Origin: Streptomyces qinglanensis
GTDB lineage: Bacteria > Actinomycetota > Actinomycetes > Streptomycetales > Streptomycetaceae
Assembly: GCF_900111245.1 (NCBI RefSeq)
Contig: NZ_FOGO01000006.1
Span: 309,216 to 373,215 of the forward strand
Direction of reading: 5' to 3'
DNA: 64,000 bases
Below the pieces are notes generated by a model. It was not told where the DNA came from and searched no databases. It worked only from the letters and a program-made list of their open reading frames with translations. Position 1 is the first letter of the stretch; every line of letters begins with the position of its first letter. A program made the position numbers and the translations under genes. Of this stretch, positions 8,635 to 17,908 are shown one piece after another.

Positions 8635-9846
8635 TCATCCGGCGAGGGCGGCCAGGCGGGCGTCGGCGCGGGCGGGGGCGTAGCGGTCCTCGACGACCAG
8701 GGCCGCGGCGCCGGTCAGGCCCGCGCGCTCGCCGAGCCGGGAGGTGACCACGTTCAGGTGCGCGGTCGTGCGGGGCATGGCGCGCTGGTAGAGCAGTTCC
8801 CGCACCCCGGTCACGAACGGGGTGCCCGCCAGGTCACCGGCGATCATCAGCACCCCGGGGTTGAGCAGGGTGACCACCGTGACCAGCACCTCCCCCACCA
8901 GCCGTCCGGCGTCCCGGGCCAGCCGGACCGCCTCCGGGCGGCCGGCGGCGAGGTGGTCGCGTACGCCGGAGCCGGAGGTGGTGGGCACCCCGGCGGCGGT
9001 GAGCTGTTCGGCCAGCGCCCGGCCGCTGGCGACGGCGGCGAGGCAGCCGTGGTTGCCGCACATGCACAGTGCGTCGGGGAAGTCGTGCAGCCGGATGTGC
9101 CCGATGTCGCCCGCACCGCCGTCCGTACCGCGATAGGGCTGCCCGTCGACGACGACGCCCGCACCGATCCCGGTGGCGACCTTGACCAGCAGGAACGCCG
9201 CGCAGTCGGGGTAGCCGGCCCGCTGTTCGGCGTAGGCCATGAGGTTGGCGTCGTTGTCGACGAGGACCGCGGGAGGCGCCTCGGACCGGACGTGGGCCGC
9301 GTAGGCGGCCCGCATCCGCTCGGGCAGCGGGCAGCCGTCCCAGCCGGGCATGATCGGCGGCTGGACGACCACCCCGGAGCCGACGTCGACCGGGCCGGGT
9401 ACCGACAGGCCGATGCCGCAGACGCGGGCCGGGTCCGTGCCCTGCTCGGCGAGCAGCCCGGCGAACCACTGCGCGAGCCGGTCGAGCACCGGCTCGGGGC
9501 CGTCGCCGACGAGCATCGGGCCGGAGCGCTGGGCCAGCACGTTCCCGGCGAGGTCGAGCAGGCCCGCGGTGGCGTGCCGGGTGCCGAGGTCGGCGGCGAG
9601 GACCACGGCGTGCCCGGCGTCGAACTCCAGCCGCGTCGAGGGCCGACCGCCGGTGGAGCCGGGTTCGGGAGCCGGCTCGCCCTCGCGCAGCCAGCCCGCG
9701 GCGAAGAGCTGGTCGAGCCGGTGGCCGACAGTGGATCTGGACAGCCCGGTGACCTGCTGCAGGGCGCCGCGGGTGGTGGCCCGGCCGTCCCGGATGAGCC
9801 GCAGCAGATGGCCCGCGCTCGACTGGTTGCCGGTGGTGCCGGTCAT
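8635..9846 (-). CDS. ROK family transcriptional regulator
   Basis: This 403-residue protein has a MarR-type winged helix at about residues 12-65 (TTRGALQQVTGLSRSTVGHR) followed by a ROK sugar-kinase-like domain. The ROK part shows an ATP-site-like ADLGTRHATAGLLDL, a sugar-binding GAGDIGHIRL, and the zinc motif CMCGNHGCLAAVASG with all cysteines present. Such proteins are usually cytoplasmic repressors of sugar uptake or catabolic genes, relieved by a sugar or sugar phosphate. The ATG at 9846 has GAGGAG just upstream. It is separated by about 660 bp from the divergent glycosidase pair, the likeliest local target. An alternative ATG at 9870 would add eight residues. Confidence 0.9.
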   Translation of the reverse strand: MTGTTGNQSSAGHLLRLIRDGRATTRGALQQVTGLSRSTVGHRLDQLFAAGWLREGEPAPEPGSTGGRPSTRLEFDAGHAVVLAADLGTRHATAGLLDLAGNVLAQRSGPMLVGDGPEPVLDRLAQWFAGLLAEQGTDPARVCGIGLSVPGPVDVGSGVVVQPPIMPGWDGCPLPERMRAAYAAHVRSEAPPAVLVDNDANLMAYAEQRAGYPDCAAFLLVKVATGIGAGVVVDGQPYRGTDGGAGDIGHIRLHDFPDALCMCGNHGCLAAVASGRALAEQLTAAGVPTTSGSGVRDHLAAGRPEAVRLARDAGRLVGEVLVTVVTLLNPGVLMIAGDLAGTPFVTGVRELLYQRAMPRTTAHLNVVTSRLGERAGLTGAAALVVEDRYAPARADARLAALAG

Positions 9847-10101
9847 GCTCTCCTCAGCTCTCGTCCGCATCGCCGGTCCGCGGTCAGCGGCGGCCCGGCG
9901 GCGGGAACGGCAGGACGACGGGGGCGGTTCCGTACCACCGCATCCTGCCATCAGCGCCGCTCAGCGGCCCCGGCGCCGTCGGCGGCGGCGGCCCGCTGCG
10001 GGCGCGCGGCCTGCAGGGGTACGTCACAGGTCTGCCGGGTCCGGCCCTGTCCCTCACCGGGCCCGGACCACCGCCTGGGGTCCGGGCGCCGGGCCCCAGA
10101 C

Positions 10102-10133
10102 GGGTCGGTAGGCGGGTCGGTAGGCGGGTCGGT
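10102..10133 (+). repeat. 12-bp tandem repeat, 2.7 copies
   Basis: GGGTCGGTAGGC occurs at 10102-10113 and 10114-10125, with a partial third copy to 10133. It is non-coding, and no function is evident. Confidence 0.7.
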
Positions 10134-10203
10134 GCCGCCCGCCGTGATGCGGTGACCGGCTTCTGACCCTGGTTTCGACTGCGAGTGACACATCTCATCC
10201 TCA

Positions 10204-10228
10204 GTTATGTCTGTTCACGAGACGTAAC
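10204..10228. promoter_or_regulatory. 25-bp inverted repeat, candidate operator
   Basis: Arms GTTATGTCT (10204-10212) and AGACGTAAC (10220-10228) match 8 of 9 around a 7-base spacer. The site lies in an AT-richer patch between the divergent ROK regulator and the glycosidase genes, so ROK binding is a natural guess. Confidence 0.45.
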
Positions 10229-10509
10229 TACGAGGTATCTTCGACGAAACTCGTGGGGTCCCCACGGCTCGGGGCGCTGCCGCCGTGGAGCAGCGCAAGC
10301 AGGAGAGCCGGCAAGCACGGCGGCCCGGCTGCCGGACGTATGCCGTGTGGGCGGCGACCGAGAGAGGGCGAAGGGCGGAGCATGGTCAGGACGGCCTGCC
10401 GGGAGCGACCGCTCCCGGGCGGCGCGCGGGAGGCGCATCCCGGCGGGCGGAGGACGCCGGGCGGACGCACCCCGGCGGGCGGTGCCGCCCGTCCCGGAGG
10501 GGTCGCGCG

Positions 10510-12084
10510 GTGACCCCTCCGCTGCCGCCGACCGGTGCCGGCCCCGCCGTCGTGCGCGCCCGCACCACCGCCCCGCCGGTGCACACGGCCCACCGCGCGC
10601 TGCGCCGCTCCGCCTGCCGGGTACTGCTCGCCAACCGGACCGGCCGCTCCACAGTGCCTTCCCGCGACCTGTATCCGCACCAGTGGAGCTGGGACTCGGC
10701 GTTCATCGCCGTCGGGCTGCGCCACCTCTCCCCCGTACGTGCGCAGCAGGAGCTGGAGACGCTGCTGTCGGCGCAGTGGGGTGACGGTCGCGTCCCGCAC
10801 ATCGTGTTCAATCCCGCGGTGCCGTTCGGCGCCTACTTCCCCAGCCCCGACTTCTGGCGCTCCTCCTCGGCGGGCGCCGCCGCCGGGGCGCCGCGCGGGA
10901 TCGAGACCTCCGGTGTGGTGCAGCCGCCCGTGCACGCGCTGGCCGCCTGGCTGGTGCACCGCGCCGACCCGCGCGCCTCGGCCCGGCGCGCCTTCCTGGC
11001 CGGGGTGTACCCGCGGCTGGCGGCCTGGCACCGGTACCTCGCCGAGCACCGGGATCTGGGCGGAGGCGGGCTGGCCGCCGCGGTGCACCCCTGGGAACCG
11101 GGCATGGACAACAGCCCGTGCTGGGACGGACCGCTGGCGCGGGTCGAACCGGCGGACCCGGCGTCGTTCCGCCGCGCCGACCTCGCGCACGGCGCCCCCG
11201 GAGACCGGCCCACCGACCTGGACTACGGACGGTATGTCCGGCTGGCCGCCGAGTACCGCGAGCACGGCTACCGGGACGCGGCGGCCGCGCACCCCTTCGC
11301 CGTGGAGGACCCGGGGTTCAACGCCCTGCTCATCGCGTCCGAGTACGCGCTGGCCCGGATCGCGGAGGAGCTGCGCGGCGACGCCGCGTTCCACCGCCGG
11401 CGCGCCGCGGCCCGCACGGAGGCGCTGGTGGAGCGGCTGTGGTCGCCCCGGACCGGACAGTTCCACTGCCGCGACCTGCGGGCCGGGGCGGCTTCGGGCG
11501 GCGACGGGCACGGCGGCGCGCTGGTGCCCGAGCGCAGCGCAGCGGGGCTGCTGCCGCTGGTGGCGCCCGGACTGCCCCGACCCCTGGTCGAGACGCTGCT
11601 GAGCACCGCCGAGGGCGACCACTTCGGCCTGGGCACCCGGGTGCGGCTGCTGCCCAGCTACGACCTGCGCGGCGCGTCCTTCGACCGGAACCGCTACTGG
11701 CGGGGCCCGGCCTGGTTCAACGTCAACTGGCTGCTGGAGCGCGGGCTCCGGGAGCACGGTGAACACGCGCGGGCCGACGCGCTGCGCGCCGCGGTACTGC
11801 ACGCCGCGGCGGCCAGCGGTTTCGCGGAGTACCTCGACCCGTACACCGGGCAGGGGCACGGCGCCCGCGACTTCAGTTGGACGGCCGCACTCGCCCTGGA
11901 CCTGCTCGAGCGGGACGCGGACACCGCAGCGGGCGCGGACACCGCGAACACCGAAGAAGCCGGAACCGCCAAGACCGCCGAGACCGCCGGAACCGCCGAA
12001 GACACTCCCCCGGGGCCGGGCACCGGGGTCTCCGCGCCCGTACCCGGGCCCTCGCCCGTACCCCCGTCCGAGAAGGGACCGTGA
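10510..12084 (+). CDS. MGH1-like glycoside hydrolase, (alpha/alpha)6 barrel
   Basis: This 524-residue protein resembles GH63/mannosylglycerate-hydrolase-like and trehalase-like enzymes. Key segments are LYPHQWSWDSAFIAVGL near residue 58, VVQPPVHALAAWLVH, HPWEPGMDNSPCWDG with a likely catalytic acid, and YWRGPAWFNVNWLL near residue 400. There is no signal peptide, so it probably acts in the cytoplasm on a small glucoside or mannosylglycerate-type solute. The last 45 residues form a Thr/Ala/Glu- and Pro-rich tail without structure. GTG at 10510 is preceded by CGGAGG at good spacing. The next gene starts four bases after its stop, so the two are co-transcribed. Confidence 0.8.
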   Translation: MTPPLPPTGAGPAVVRARTTAPPVHTAHRALRRSACRVLLANRTGRSTVPSRDLYPHQWSWDSAFIAVGLRHLSPVRAQQELETLLSAQWGDGRVPHIVFNPAVPFGAYFPSPDFWRSSSAGAAAGAPRGIETSGVVQPPVHALAAWLVHRADPRASARRAFLAGVYPRLAAWHRYLAEHRDLGGGGLAAAVHPWEPGMDNSPCWDGPLARVEPADPASFRRADLAHGAPGDRPTDLDYGRYVRLAAEYREHGYRDAAAAHPFAVEDPGFNALLIASEYALARIAEELRGDAAFHRRRAAARTEALVERLWSPRTGQFHCRDLRAGAASGGDGHGGALVPERSAAGLLPLVAPGLPRPLVETLLSTAEGDHFGLGTRVRLLPSYDLRGASFDRNRYWRGPAWFNVNWLLERGLREHGEHARADALRAAVLHAAAASGFAEYLDPYTGQGHGARDFSWTAALALDLLERDADTAAGADTANTEEAGTAKTAETAGTAEDTPPGPGTGVSAPVPGPSPVPPSEKGP

Positions 12085-12088
12085 CCCC

Positions 12089-14143
12089 ATGACGGCGATC
12101 GAGCACCGACTGCTCGTGCACGACGGGACCTTCGCGGTACTGGCCGCTTCCGGGGACATCGCCGGGCCCACGGGGACGCTGCCGGCGGACGGGCTCTTCC
12201 GCCGGGACACCCGCCACCTCAGCCGCTGGCAACTGACGCTCGACGGCGCCGCCCCCACCGTGCTGATGCCGGCGCGGGACGACGGCCACCGCCTCCTGGC
12301 CCCGGCGGCGGACGGGCTCGCGGAGCCGGACGGGAGCACCGGTCACGGTGCGGTCGTCCTCACTCCGCTCGGGACCCGGGAGGCCCCGCCCAGCTGCACG
12401 GTCTTCCGCGAGCAGGCCGTGGTGGACGGCGCGTTGACCGAGCGGATACGCGTCGTCAGCAACCAGGGCACGGCCGCCCCGATACGGGTGAGCCTGACCG
12501 TGGACGCCGACTTCGCCGACCAGACGGAACTGCGTTCGCCGCGGCAGGAGTTCGCCAAGCCGCACAGCGCGCGGAGCACCGTCGCCCGCCCGGACGGCGT
12601 CGAGTTCCACTACCGGCGGGGCACGAGCTGGCACACCCGTACGGTCGTCACCGCCGATCCCGCACCCGCCGAGACCGCCGACGCGGAAGGCCCCGGGGGC
12701 ACGGCGGGCGGGTCCGACGGGACGGCACGCAGGCTGAGCTGGCTCCTGGAACCGGCCCCGCACGCGGCGGTCGAGCTGCGGCTGTGCGTACGGACGCTGC
12801 CGCACGGTACTCCGGACGCGGCGGTCCCCGGCCCGGCCGCGGCACCGGACCCGGCCACCGTGCGGTCGGAACTGGCCGCCGCACGGCATACGTTCGCCAC
12901 CGCCGAGCCCCGTCCCGGCATGCGTACCGGGCGGCCGGAGCTGGCCCGCGCCTGCGAGCAGGGACTCGCGGATCTGGCCGGGCTCTGCGTCACCGTCCCC
13001 GGATCAGACGGTGCCGCGCTGCGGGTGCCAGGTGCCGGAGCGCCCTGGTATCTGACCCTGATCGGCCGGGACTCGCTCCTGACGTCCTTCTTCACGCTGC
13101 CCTACCGCCCGCTGCTGGCCGAGGCCACGCTGCTCGCGCTGGCGGCCACCCAGGACGGCGAGGCGGAGCCGGGGCGGATCGCCGAGCCGGGGAAGATCCT
13201 CCACGAGCTGCGGCACGGCGAGCTGACCGCCTTCGGGCAGCTGCCGCACGAGCGCTTCTACGGCTCGGTCGACTCCACCCCGCTCTTCCTCGTCCTCCTC
13301 GGCGCCTACGCGGAGCAGCGGGGGGCCGCGGGCGCGGAGCTCGCCCGCCGTCTGGAGCCGCAGGCGCGGGCCGCGGTGCGGTGGATGTTCGACCGGGGCG
13401 GGCTGGCGGACCTGGGCTATCTGGCCTGCCGGCCCGGCAACAGCGGAGGGGGCGACCGGAGCTGGAAGGACTCGCCCGGTGCGATCTGCGCGGCCGACGG
13501 CACCCTGCCGACCGGTGCCGTGCTGGTGGCCGAGGTGCAGGGGTACGCGTACGACGCGCTGTGCCGCACCGCCGAGCTCGCCCGTGCGGTATGGGACGAC
13601 CCGGGCTACGCGGGCATGCTGGAGCGGGCCGCGGCCGGGCTGCGGGAGCGCTTCGGTGCCGACTTCTGGCTGCCCGAGCGCGGCTTCCCGCCGCTCGCGC
13701 TGGAGGAGACGGGCCGGAAGCTGGATGCGCTCGCCTCCGACGCGGGGCATCTGCTCTGGTCGGGCATTCTGGGGCAGCGCCGGGGCGAGACGGTGGGGCG
13801 GCGGCTGCTGGAACCGGACTTCTTCTCCGGTTGGGGGGTGCGCACCCTCGCCGCCGGGCAGGCCGCCTATCATCCGCTGTCCTGCCACCGCGGCGGTATC
13901 CAGCCGCAGGACAACGCGCTGATCGCACTCGGGCTGGCCCGCTACAGCCTGCGGGCCGAGGCGGCACGCCTGGCGGACGGGCTGCTGGCGGCCGCCGGGC
14001 GAAGCGGTCACCGGTTGCCGCAGGTGCTGGCGGGCTACGCCCGCGAGGACGTTCCGGAGCCGGTGCCCTCCCCGCACGGAGGTGCGCCGCGTGCCTGGGC
14101 GGCGGCCGCCCCGCTGGCCCTGCTGACGGCGCTGAGGCGGTGA
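12089..14143 (+). CDS. Glycogen-debranching-type / amylo-alpha-1,6-glucosidase protein
   Basis: The 684 residues start with the N-terminal bis-type domain of glycogen debranching enzymes (LPADGLFRRDTRHLSRWQLT), followed by an (alpha/alpha)6 catalytic barrel. In the barrel, GAPWYLTLIGRDSLLTSFF, HGELTAFGQLPHERFYGSVD and SWKDSPGAI are hallmark segments carrying likely catalytic acids. Homologues of this two-domain type are widespread in actinobacteria and their substrates are poorly known; some act on short alpha-glucans or sucrose-like glucosides. No export signal is visible. It is four bases downstream of the MGH1-like gene, suggesting sequential cleavage of the same glucan or compatible solute. 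Confidence 0.8.
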   Translation: MTAIEHRLLVHDGTFAVLAASGDIAGPTGTLPADGLFRRDTRHLSRWQLTLDGAAPTVLMPARDDGHRLLAPAADGLAEPDGSTGHGAVVLTPLGTREAPPSCTVFREQAVVDGALTERIRVVSNQGTAAPIRVSLTVDADFADQTELRSPRQEFAKPHSARSTVARPDGVEFHYRRGTSWHTRTVVTADPAPAETADAEGPGGTAGGSDGTARRLSWLLEPAPHAAVELRLCVRTLPHGTPDAAVPGPAAAPDPATVRSELAAARHTFATAEPRPGMRTGRPELARACEQGLADLAGLCVTVPGSDGAALRVPGAGAPWYLTLIGRDSLLTSFFTLPYRPLLAEATLLALAATQDGEAEPGRIAEPGKILHELRHGELTAFGQLPHERFYGSVDSTPLFLVLLGAYAEQRGAAGAELARRLEPQARAAVRWMFDRGGLADLGYLACRPGNSGGGDRSWKDSPGAICAADGTLPTGAVLVAEVQGYAYDALCRTAELARAVWDDPGYAGMLERAAAGLRERFGADFWLPERGFPPLALEETGRKLDALASDAGHLLWSGILGQRRGETVGRRLLEPDFFSGWGVRTLAAGQAAYHPLSCHRGGIQPQDNALIALGLARYSLRAEAARLADGLLAAAGRSGHRLPQVLAGYAREDVPEPVPSPHGGAPRAWAAAAPLALLTALRR

Positions 14144-14175
14144 CCTTCCGGTGCCCGGCGCCGTAGTGTCGCGGC

Positions 14176-15138
14176 ATGACCGAGGTGACGGGGACGGCAG
14201 CGGGCAGGGCTCGGCGGACCGGGGACGTGGTCGTCCTCGGCGGCGGAGTCATCGGGCTGACCACGGCGGTGGTCCTGGCGGAACGCGGATCGGACGTGCG
14301 CGTGTGGAGCCCGAGCCCGCCGGAGGGGACGACCTCGGCGGTGGCCGGCGGCCTGATCTGGCCCTACCGGATCGCACCGGAGCGGCAGGCCCTGGACTGG
14401 GCGGTCCGCTCCTTCCGGCACTTCTCCTGGCTCGCCGAGCAGCCGTCGGCCACCGGGGTGCGGCTGGTCCGGGGGCGCATGCCGGGCAGCACGCCGCCCG
14501 CGGAGTGGAGCGCGCTGACCGGTACCCCGCCCCGGGCTCCGCTGGTCGACATGGGGAGCTATCTCGGCTACCTGAAAGGCCGTCTGGAGGCGGCGGGCGG
14601 GCGCTGGGAGCGGCGCGCGGCCGGTTCGCCGGCCGAAGCGGCGGCCGAAGCGCCCACGGTGGTGAACTGCAGCGGGCTCGGAGCCCGCGAGCTGGTGCCC
14701 GACCCGGAGGTGCGGCCGGTGCGCGGCCGGCTCGTCGTGGTGGAGAACCCGGGTGTCGAGGAGTGGTACGTCGCCGCGGACGGCGGCGCCCGGGAGACGA
14801 CGTACCTCCTGCCGCAGCCCTACGGCCTGGTCCTCGGCGGCACGGCCGAGGACGGTGCCGAGGAGCGGGAACCGGATCCGGCGACGGCGGCGGCGATCGT
14901 ACGGCGGTGCGCAGCCGTCCATCCGGAGGTGGCGGAGGCCAGGGTGCTGGAACACCGGGTGGGGCTGCGGCCGTTCCGGCCGCGGGTCCGGCTGGAGGCG
15001 GAGCGGATCCCCGACGGGCGCGGCGGCAGCGCGCTGTGCGTGCACAACTACGGGCACGGCGGCGCGGGTGTCACCGTCTCGTGGGGGTGCGCGGTGGACG
15101 CCGCCCGGCTGGTGGGGCCGCCCGAAGCGGGCGGATGA
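14176..15138 (+). CDS. D-amino-acid oxidase family FAD-dependent oxidoreductase
   Basis: This 320-residue flavoprotein oxidatively deaminates D-amino acids, producing the 2-oxo acid, ammonia and hydrogen peroxide. The FAD-binding dinucleotide fold VVVLGGGVIGLTTAVVLAE lies at residues 18-36. TSAVAGGLIWPYR follows, with the RPFRPRVRLE segment that contributes the substrate carboxylate-binding arginine and the signature VHNYGHGGAGVTVSWG near the C-terminus. Length and motifs fit genuine DAAO rather than glycine oxidase. A TAGTGT -10-like element ends six bases before the ATG and there is no ribosome binding site, so the mRNA may be leaderless. Confidence 0.9.
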   Translation: MTEVTGTAAGRARRTGDVVVLGGGVIGLTTAVVLAERGSDVRVWSPSPPEGTTSAVAGGLIWPYRIAPERQALDWAVRSFRHFSWLAEQPSATGVRLVRGRMPGSTPPAEWSALTGTPPRAPLVDMGSYLGYLKGRLEAAGGRWERRAAGSPAEAAAEAPTVVNCSGLGARELVPDPEVRPVRGRLVVVENPGVEEWYVAADGGARETTYLLPQPYGLVLGGTAEDGAEEREPDPATAAAIVRRCAAVHPEVAEARVLEHRVGLRPFRPRVRLEAERIPDGRGGSALCVHNYGHGGAGVTVSWGCAVDAARLVGPPEAGG

Positions 15139-15284
15139 CGTACGCGCACCGGAACGGCGACCGCGCGGGGACGGTGTTCTCGGGTGCGGCTGGATGACGC
15201 TGGTTGCTGTGGACATGCAATGTGACACGGGAGTACACACGTTTCGGAAGAAGTGACCCCTGTCGCAGATGAGTTGGAGGACTC

Positions 15285-16763
15285 GTGCGCCACAGACTGA
15301 TCGTCCCGGGTGCGGCAGCGGCGGCCCTGCTGCTGCTCGCGGCCCCGGCCTCGGCGGCCGAACCGACTCCGGGAGCACCGGGCGCGGGCGACCCCTACTA
15401 CCCGGACTACGGGAACGGCGGCTACGACGTCTCCCACTACGACCTTCGGCTCACCTACCGGCCGAAGACGGACGAACTGGCGGGCACCGCCACCCTGCTG
15501 GCCACCGCCCGGCAGGACCTGTCCCGGTTCAACCTGGACTTCGCGCTGGACGTCACCGAGGTGCGGGTGAACGGGAAGAAGGCCCGCTTCGGCACCTCCG
15601 GGGCGCACGAGCTGCGCATCACCCCGGCCGAGCCGCTCGCCGAGGGCGAGAAGGCCACCGTCGTGGTCCGCTACCACGGGACGCCCTCCAAGGTGAAGGT
15701 GGACGGTTTCACCTCCTGGCACCGCACCCCGGACGGCGGGGTCGCGGCCAACGAGCCCGAGTCCGCCTGGTGGTGGTTCCCCAGCAACGATCACCCCACC
15801 GACAAGGCGAGCTACGACATCAGCGTCGCCGTCCCCGAAGGCACCCAGGCCCTCAGCAACGGCACCCTCCAGTCGCAGCGCACCCGGGCCGGCTGGACGC
15901 GTTTCAACTGGCGCTCCCGCGCCCCGCAGGCCACCTATCTGGCCACGCTCGCGGTCGGCAGGTTCGACATCACGAGGTCCGAGACCGACTCCGGACTGCC
16001 CGTCATCAACGCCTACAGCAAGGACCTGGGCGAGCACGAGGGCGCGGCACGGGCCAGCGTCGAGCGGACGGCCGAGCTGACCGAGTGGCTGGAGAACTAC
16101 TTCGGCAGCTACCCGTTCGACGCGCTGGGCGGCTATGTGCCCAACACGGACACGACCTTCGCGCTGGAGACCCAGACCCGCCCCTTCTACAGCCCCGACG
16201 ACTTCGCGGACGGCTCCAACACCTCCGTGGTCGTGCACGAGATGGCCCACCAGTGGTACGGGGACAGCGTCTCGGTGAAGGGCTGGAAGGACATCTGGCT
16301 CAACGAGGGATTCGCGCGGTATGCGCAGTGGCTCTGGTCCGAGGACCAGGGGGAGGGCACCGCACAGGAGTTGGCCGACTACGCCTACGCCTCGCACCCG
16401 GCCGACGACCCCTTCTGGAAGGTCGCGCCGGGCGACCCCGGCCCCGACAACCAGTTCCACCGGGCGGTCTACGACCGCGGCGCCATGGCCCTGCAGGCGC
16501 TGCGCAACAGGATCGGCGACAAGGATTTCCTCGCTCTGCTGAAGGGCTGGCCGAAGGCGCACCGGGGCGGCAACGCAGAGGTGGGCGACTTCGTCGCCTA
16601 CGCGGAGAAGGTGTCCGGCAAGCCGCTGGCCGGACTCTTCGACACCTGGCTGTACCAGCCCTCGAAGCCTGCCGCGCACGTGTCGGCCTTCACCGCCGGC
16701 CGCACCCCGGAGCGCCCCCGCTCCTGGAAGCAGATCCACACGGCGGACCACCCGCGCCGCTGA
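15285..16763 (+). CDS. Exported M1 family zinc metallopeptidase
   Basis: This is a gluzincin peptidase of 492 residues with an N-terminal signal peptide (hydrophobic VPGAAAAALLLLAAPASA) that should be secreted. The zinc site is complete: HEMAHQ at residues 318-323 with ligands His318, Glu319 (catalytic) and His322, and NEGFA with ligand Glu341. The usual exopeptidase GxMEN motif is FALET here, and the C-terminal domain of classical aminopeptidase N is absent, as in the shorter Streptomyces group. GTG at 15285 follows TTGGAGG. It likely degrades extracellular peptides. A very strong hairpin follows the stop codon. Confidence 0.9.
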   Translation: MRHRLIVPGAAAAALLLLAAPASAAEPTPGAPGAGDPYYPDYGNGGYDVSHYDLRLTYRPKTDELAGTATLLATARQDLSRFNLDFALDVTEVRVNGKKARFGTSGAHELRITPAEPLAEGEKATVVVRYHGTPSKVKVDGFTSWHRTPDGGVAANEPESAWWWFPSNDHPTDKASYDISVAVPEGTQALSNGTLQSQRTRAGWTRFNWRSRAPQATYLATLAVGRFDITRSETDSGLPVINAYSKDLGEHEGAARASVERTAELTEWLENYFGSYPFDALGGYVPNTDTTFALETQTRPFYSPDDFADGSNTSVVVHEMAHQWYGDSVSVKGWKDIWLNEGFARYAQWLWSEDQGEGTAQELADYAYASHPADDPFWKVAPGDPGPDNQFHRAVYDRGAMALQALRNRIGDKDFLALLKGWPKAHRGGNAEVGDFVAYAEKVSGKPLAGLFDTWLYQPSKPAAHVSAFTAGRTPERPRSWKQIHTADHPRR

Positions 16764-16800
16764 GGCCGGCGCGTTCCGCCCGGCGGAGCGCCCGGCAGCA

Positions 16801-16838
16801 CCCGGTCCTCGCCCGCGCCGCAGCGGGCGAGGACCGGG
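16801..16838. terminator. 16-bp perfect hairpin between convergent genes
   Basis: Arms 16801-16816 and 16823-16838 are perfectly complementary around a 6-base loop. It serves the M1 peptidase gene and probably the convergent oxygenase gene. A GC-rich 16-bp tandem repeat follows at about 16845-16880. Confidence 0.75.
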
Positions 16839-16894
16839 CCCTCTCCCGGCCGGGCCCTCGCCCGGCCGGGCCCTCGCCCGCACCCCGCACGAGG

Positions 16895-17773
16895 TCAGCG
16901 GCGCTGCGCGCGGGCGCGGCGGGCGTAGGGCAGATAGCGGAGGCGCTCCGGGAGGAGCGGAAGCGTTCGGGCGAGCACCCGGCCGAGGCGGCGCAGCCGC
17001 CGCTCCTGACGCGGCGTCCAGGGCAGCCCCAGGACCTGGCGCGCCTCGGGCGGCATCAGTCCCACGGTCAGGAAGCGGCGGAGCCGGGCGAACCCGGGAA
17101 CGACCAGCGGCCACACCGCGCGGACGGCCCACCGCACGGGCCGCGGCCCCCAGGGCGGCGGCGGGATGCCGGTGTCGAGCGAGGTGAGTTCGCGGACGAC
17201 CCGGGTGGGTTCGATCTCCTCGGCCAGCATCCGGTGCCAGTAGGGCCAGAATTCCTCCCGCGTCTGCGGCATGTCCCGCTCGCGGATGCCCAGCACCCGG
17301 CCGACCTGGAGCCACTCGGCGTACAGCTGCCGCTCCTCGGCGTCGGTGTAGGGGCGGCGGCCGAGATAGCGCTGCGCGTGCCGGTAGGTGGGGAAGCCGG
17401 TGGCGTGCACCCACGCGTAGTAGGCGGGGGTCAGCGCGTGGTAGCGGCGGCCGTGCGCGTCGACGCCCTGGATGTGCTTGTGCAGCTCACGCAGCCTGCG
17501 CCCTTCCGCCACCCCCTCCTCGCCGCCGTAGACCCACAGCAGAAAGCTGCCCAGCGAGCGCTCCCCGCGGCCCCAGGGGTCGGTACGGAAGACGGAGTGC
17601 TCGTCCACTCCGGCGCCCACGGCGGGGTGGGCGACCTGCAGGGTGAGCGCGGCGGGGAGCATCAGGAGCTGGCGGACCTCGCCGACCACGTCCCACAGGA
17701 TGCCGTCCGGGGGCGGGGGCTCCGGCCCGGTGCGCACTGGTTGTCGTCCCTCGCTCGTCTGCACGCTTCTCAT
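16895..17773 (-). CDS. MpaB/DUF2236-type oxygenase
   Basis: This 292-residue protein belongs to the DUF2236 family, which includes the latex-clearing protein Lcp and the fungal oxygenase MpaB; characterised members use a b-type haem. Conserved segments are WDVVGEVRQLLMLPAALTLQ, AHPAVGAGVDEHSVF, DPWGRGERSLGSFLLW and TGFPTYRHAQRYLG. There is no signal peptide and the protein is shorter than Lcp, so rubber cleavage is unlikely; an oxidation of a lipid or secondary metabolite is possible. The ATG at 17773 has GGAGG five bases upstream. Transcription is divergent from the conservon across a promoter region holding a strong palindrome. Confidence 0.8.
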   Translation of the reverse strand: MRSVQTSEGRQPVRTGPEPPPPDGILWDVVGEVRQLLMLPAALTLQVAHPAVGAGVDEHSVFRTDPWGRGERSLGSFLLWVYGGEEGVAEGRRLRELHKHIQGVDAHGRRYHALTPAYYAWVHATGFPTYRHAQRYLGRRPYTDAEERQLYAEWLQVGRVLGIRERDMPQTREEFWPYWHRMLAEEIEPTRVVRELTSLDTGIPPPPWGPRPVRWAVRAVWPLVVPGFARLRRFLTVGLMPPEARQVLGLPWTPRQERRLRRLGRVLARTLPLLPERLRYLPYARRARAQRR

Positions 17774-17908
17774 GATGCCTCCGGGGCCCGCATGATGCTC
17801 TGCGGCCACCGGTTCCGGCGCGGCGCGCGAGGGTGCGGTCCACGGGTGCGGCGGGCGGTACGGCGGAGCGGAACCGGTCGCGGATGTTCCGCGGCAGAAC
17901 ACCCCAGT

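Larger units (their letters stand above)
9847..10509. other. 663-bp divergent intergenic region
   Basis: No convincing gene is seen. It holds a 12-bp tandem repeat at 10102-10133 and an inverted repeat at 10204-10228 in a comparatively AT-rich patch, the likely promoter. Between 10260 and 10509 an in-frame GTG at 10285 could extend the glycosidase by 75 Arg/Gly-rich residues, but composition and the well-placed ribosome binding site at 10495-10501 argue against it. Confidence 0.6.

Noticed and set aside
10102..10133. Tandem repeat considered as CRISPR-like
   Set aside because: Units are contiguous without spacers and too short.
9951..10198. Small minus-strand open frames upstream of the ROK gene
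   Set aside because: They contain Pro/Thr repeats produced by the 12-bp DNA repeat and have no translation signals.
10285..10509. In-frame N-terminal extension of the MGH1-like glycosidase from a GTG at 10285
   Set aside because: The extension is Arg/Gly-rich without structure, while GTG 10510 has a proper ribosome binding site.
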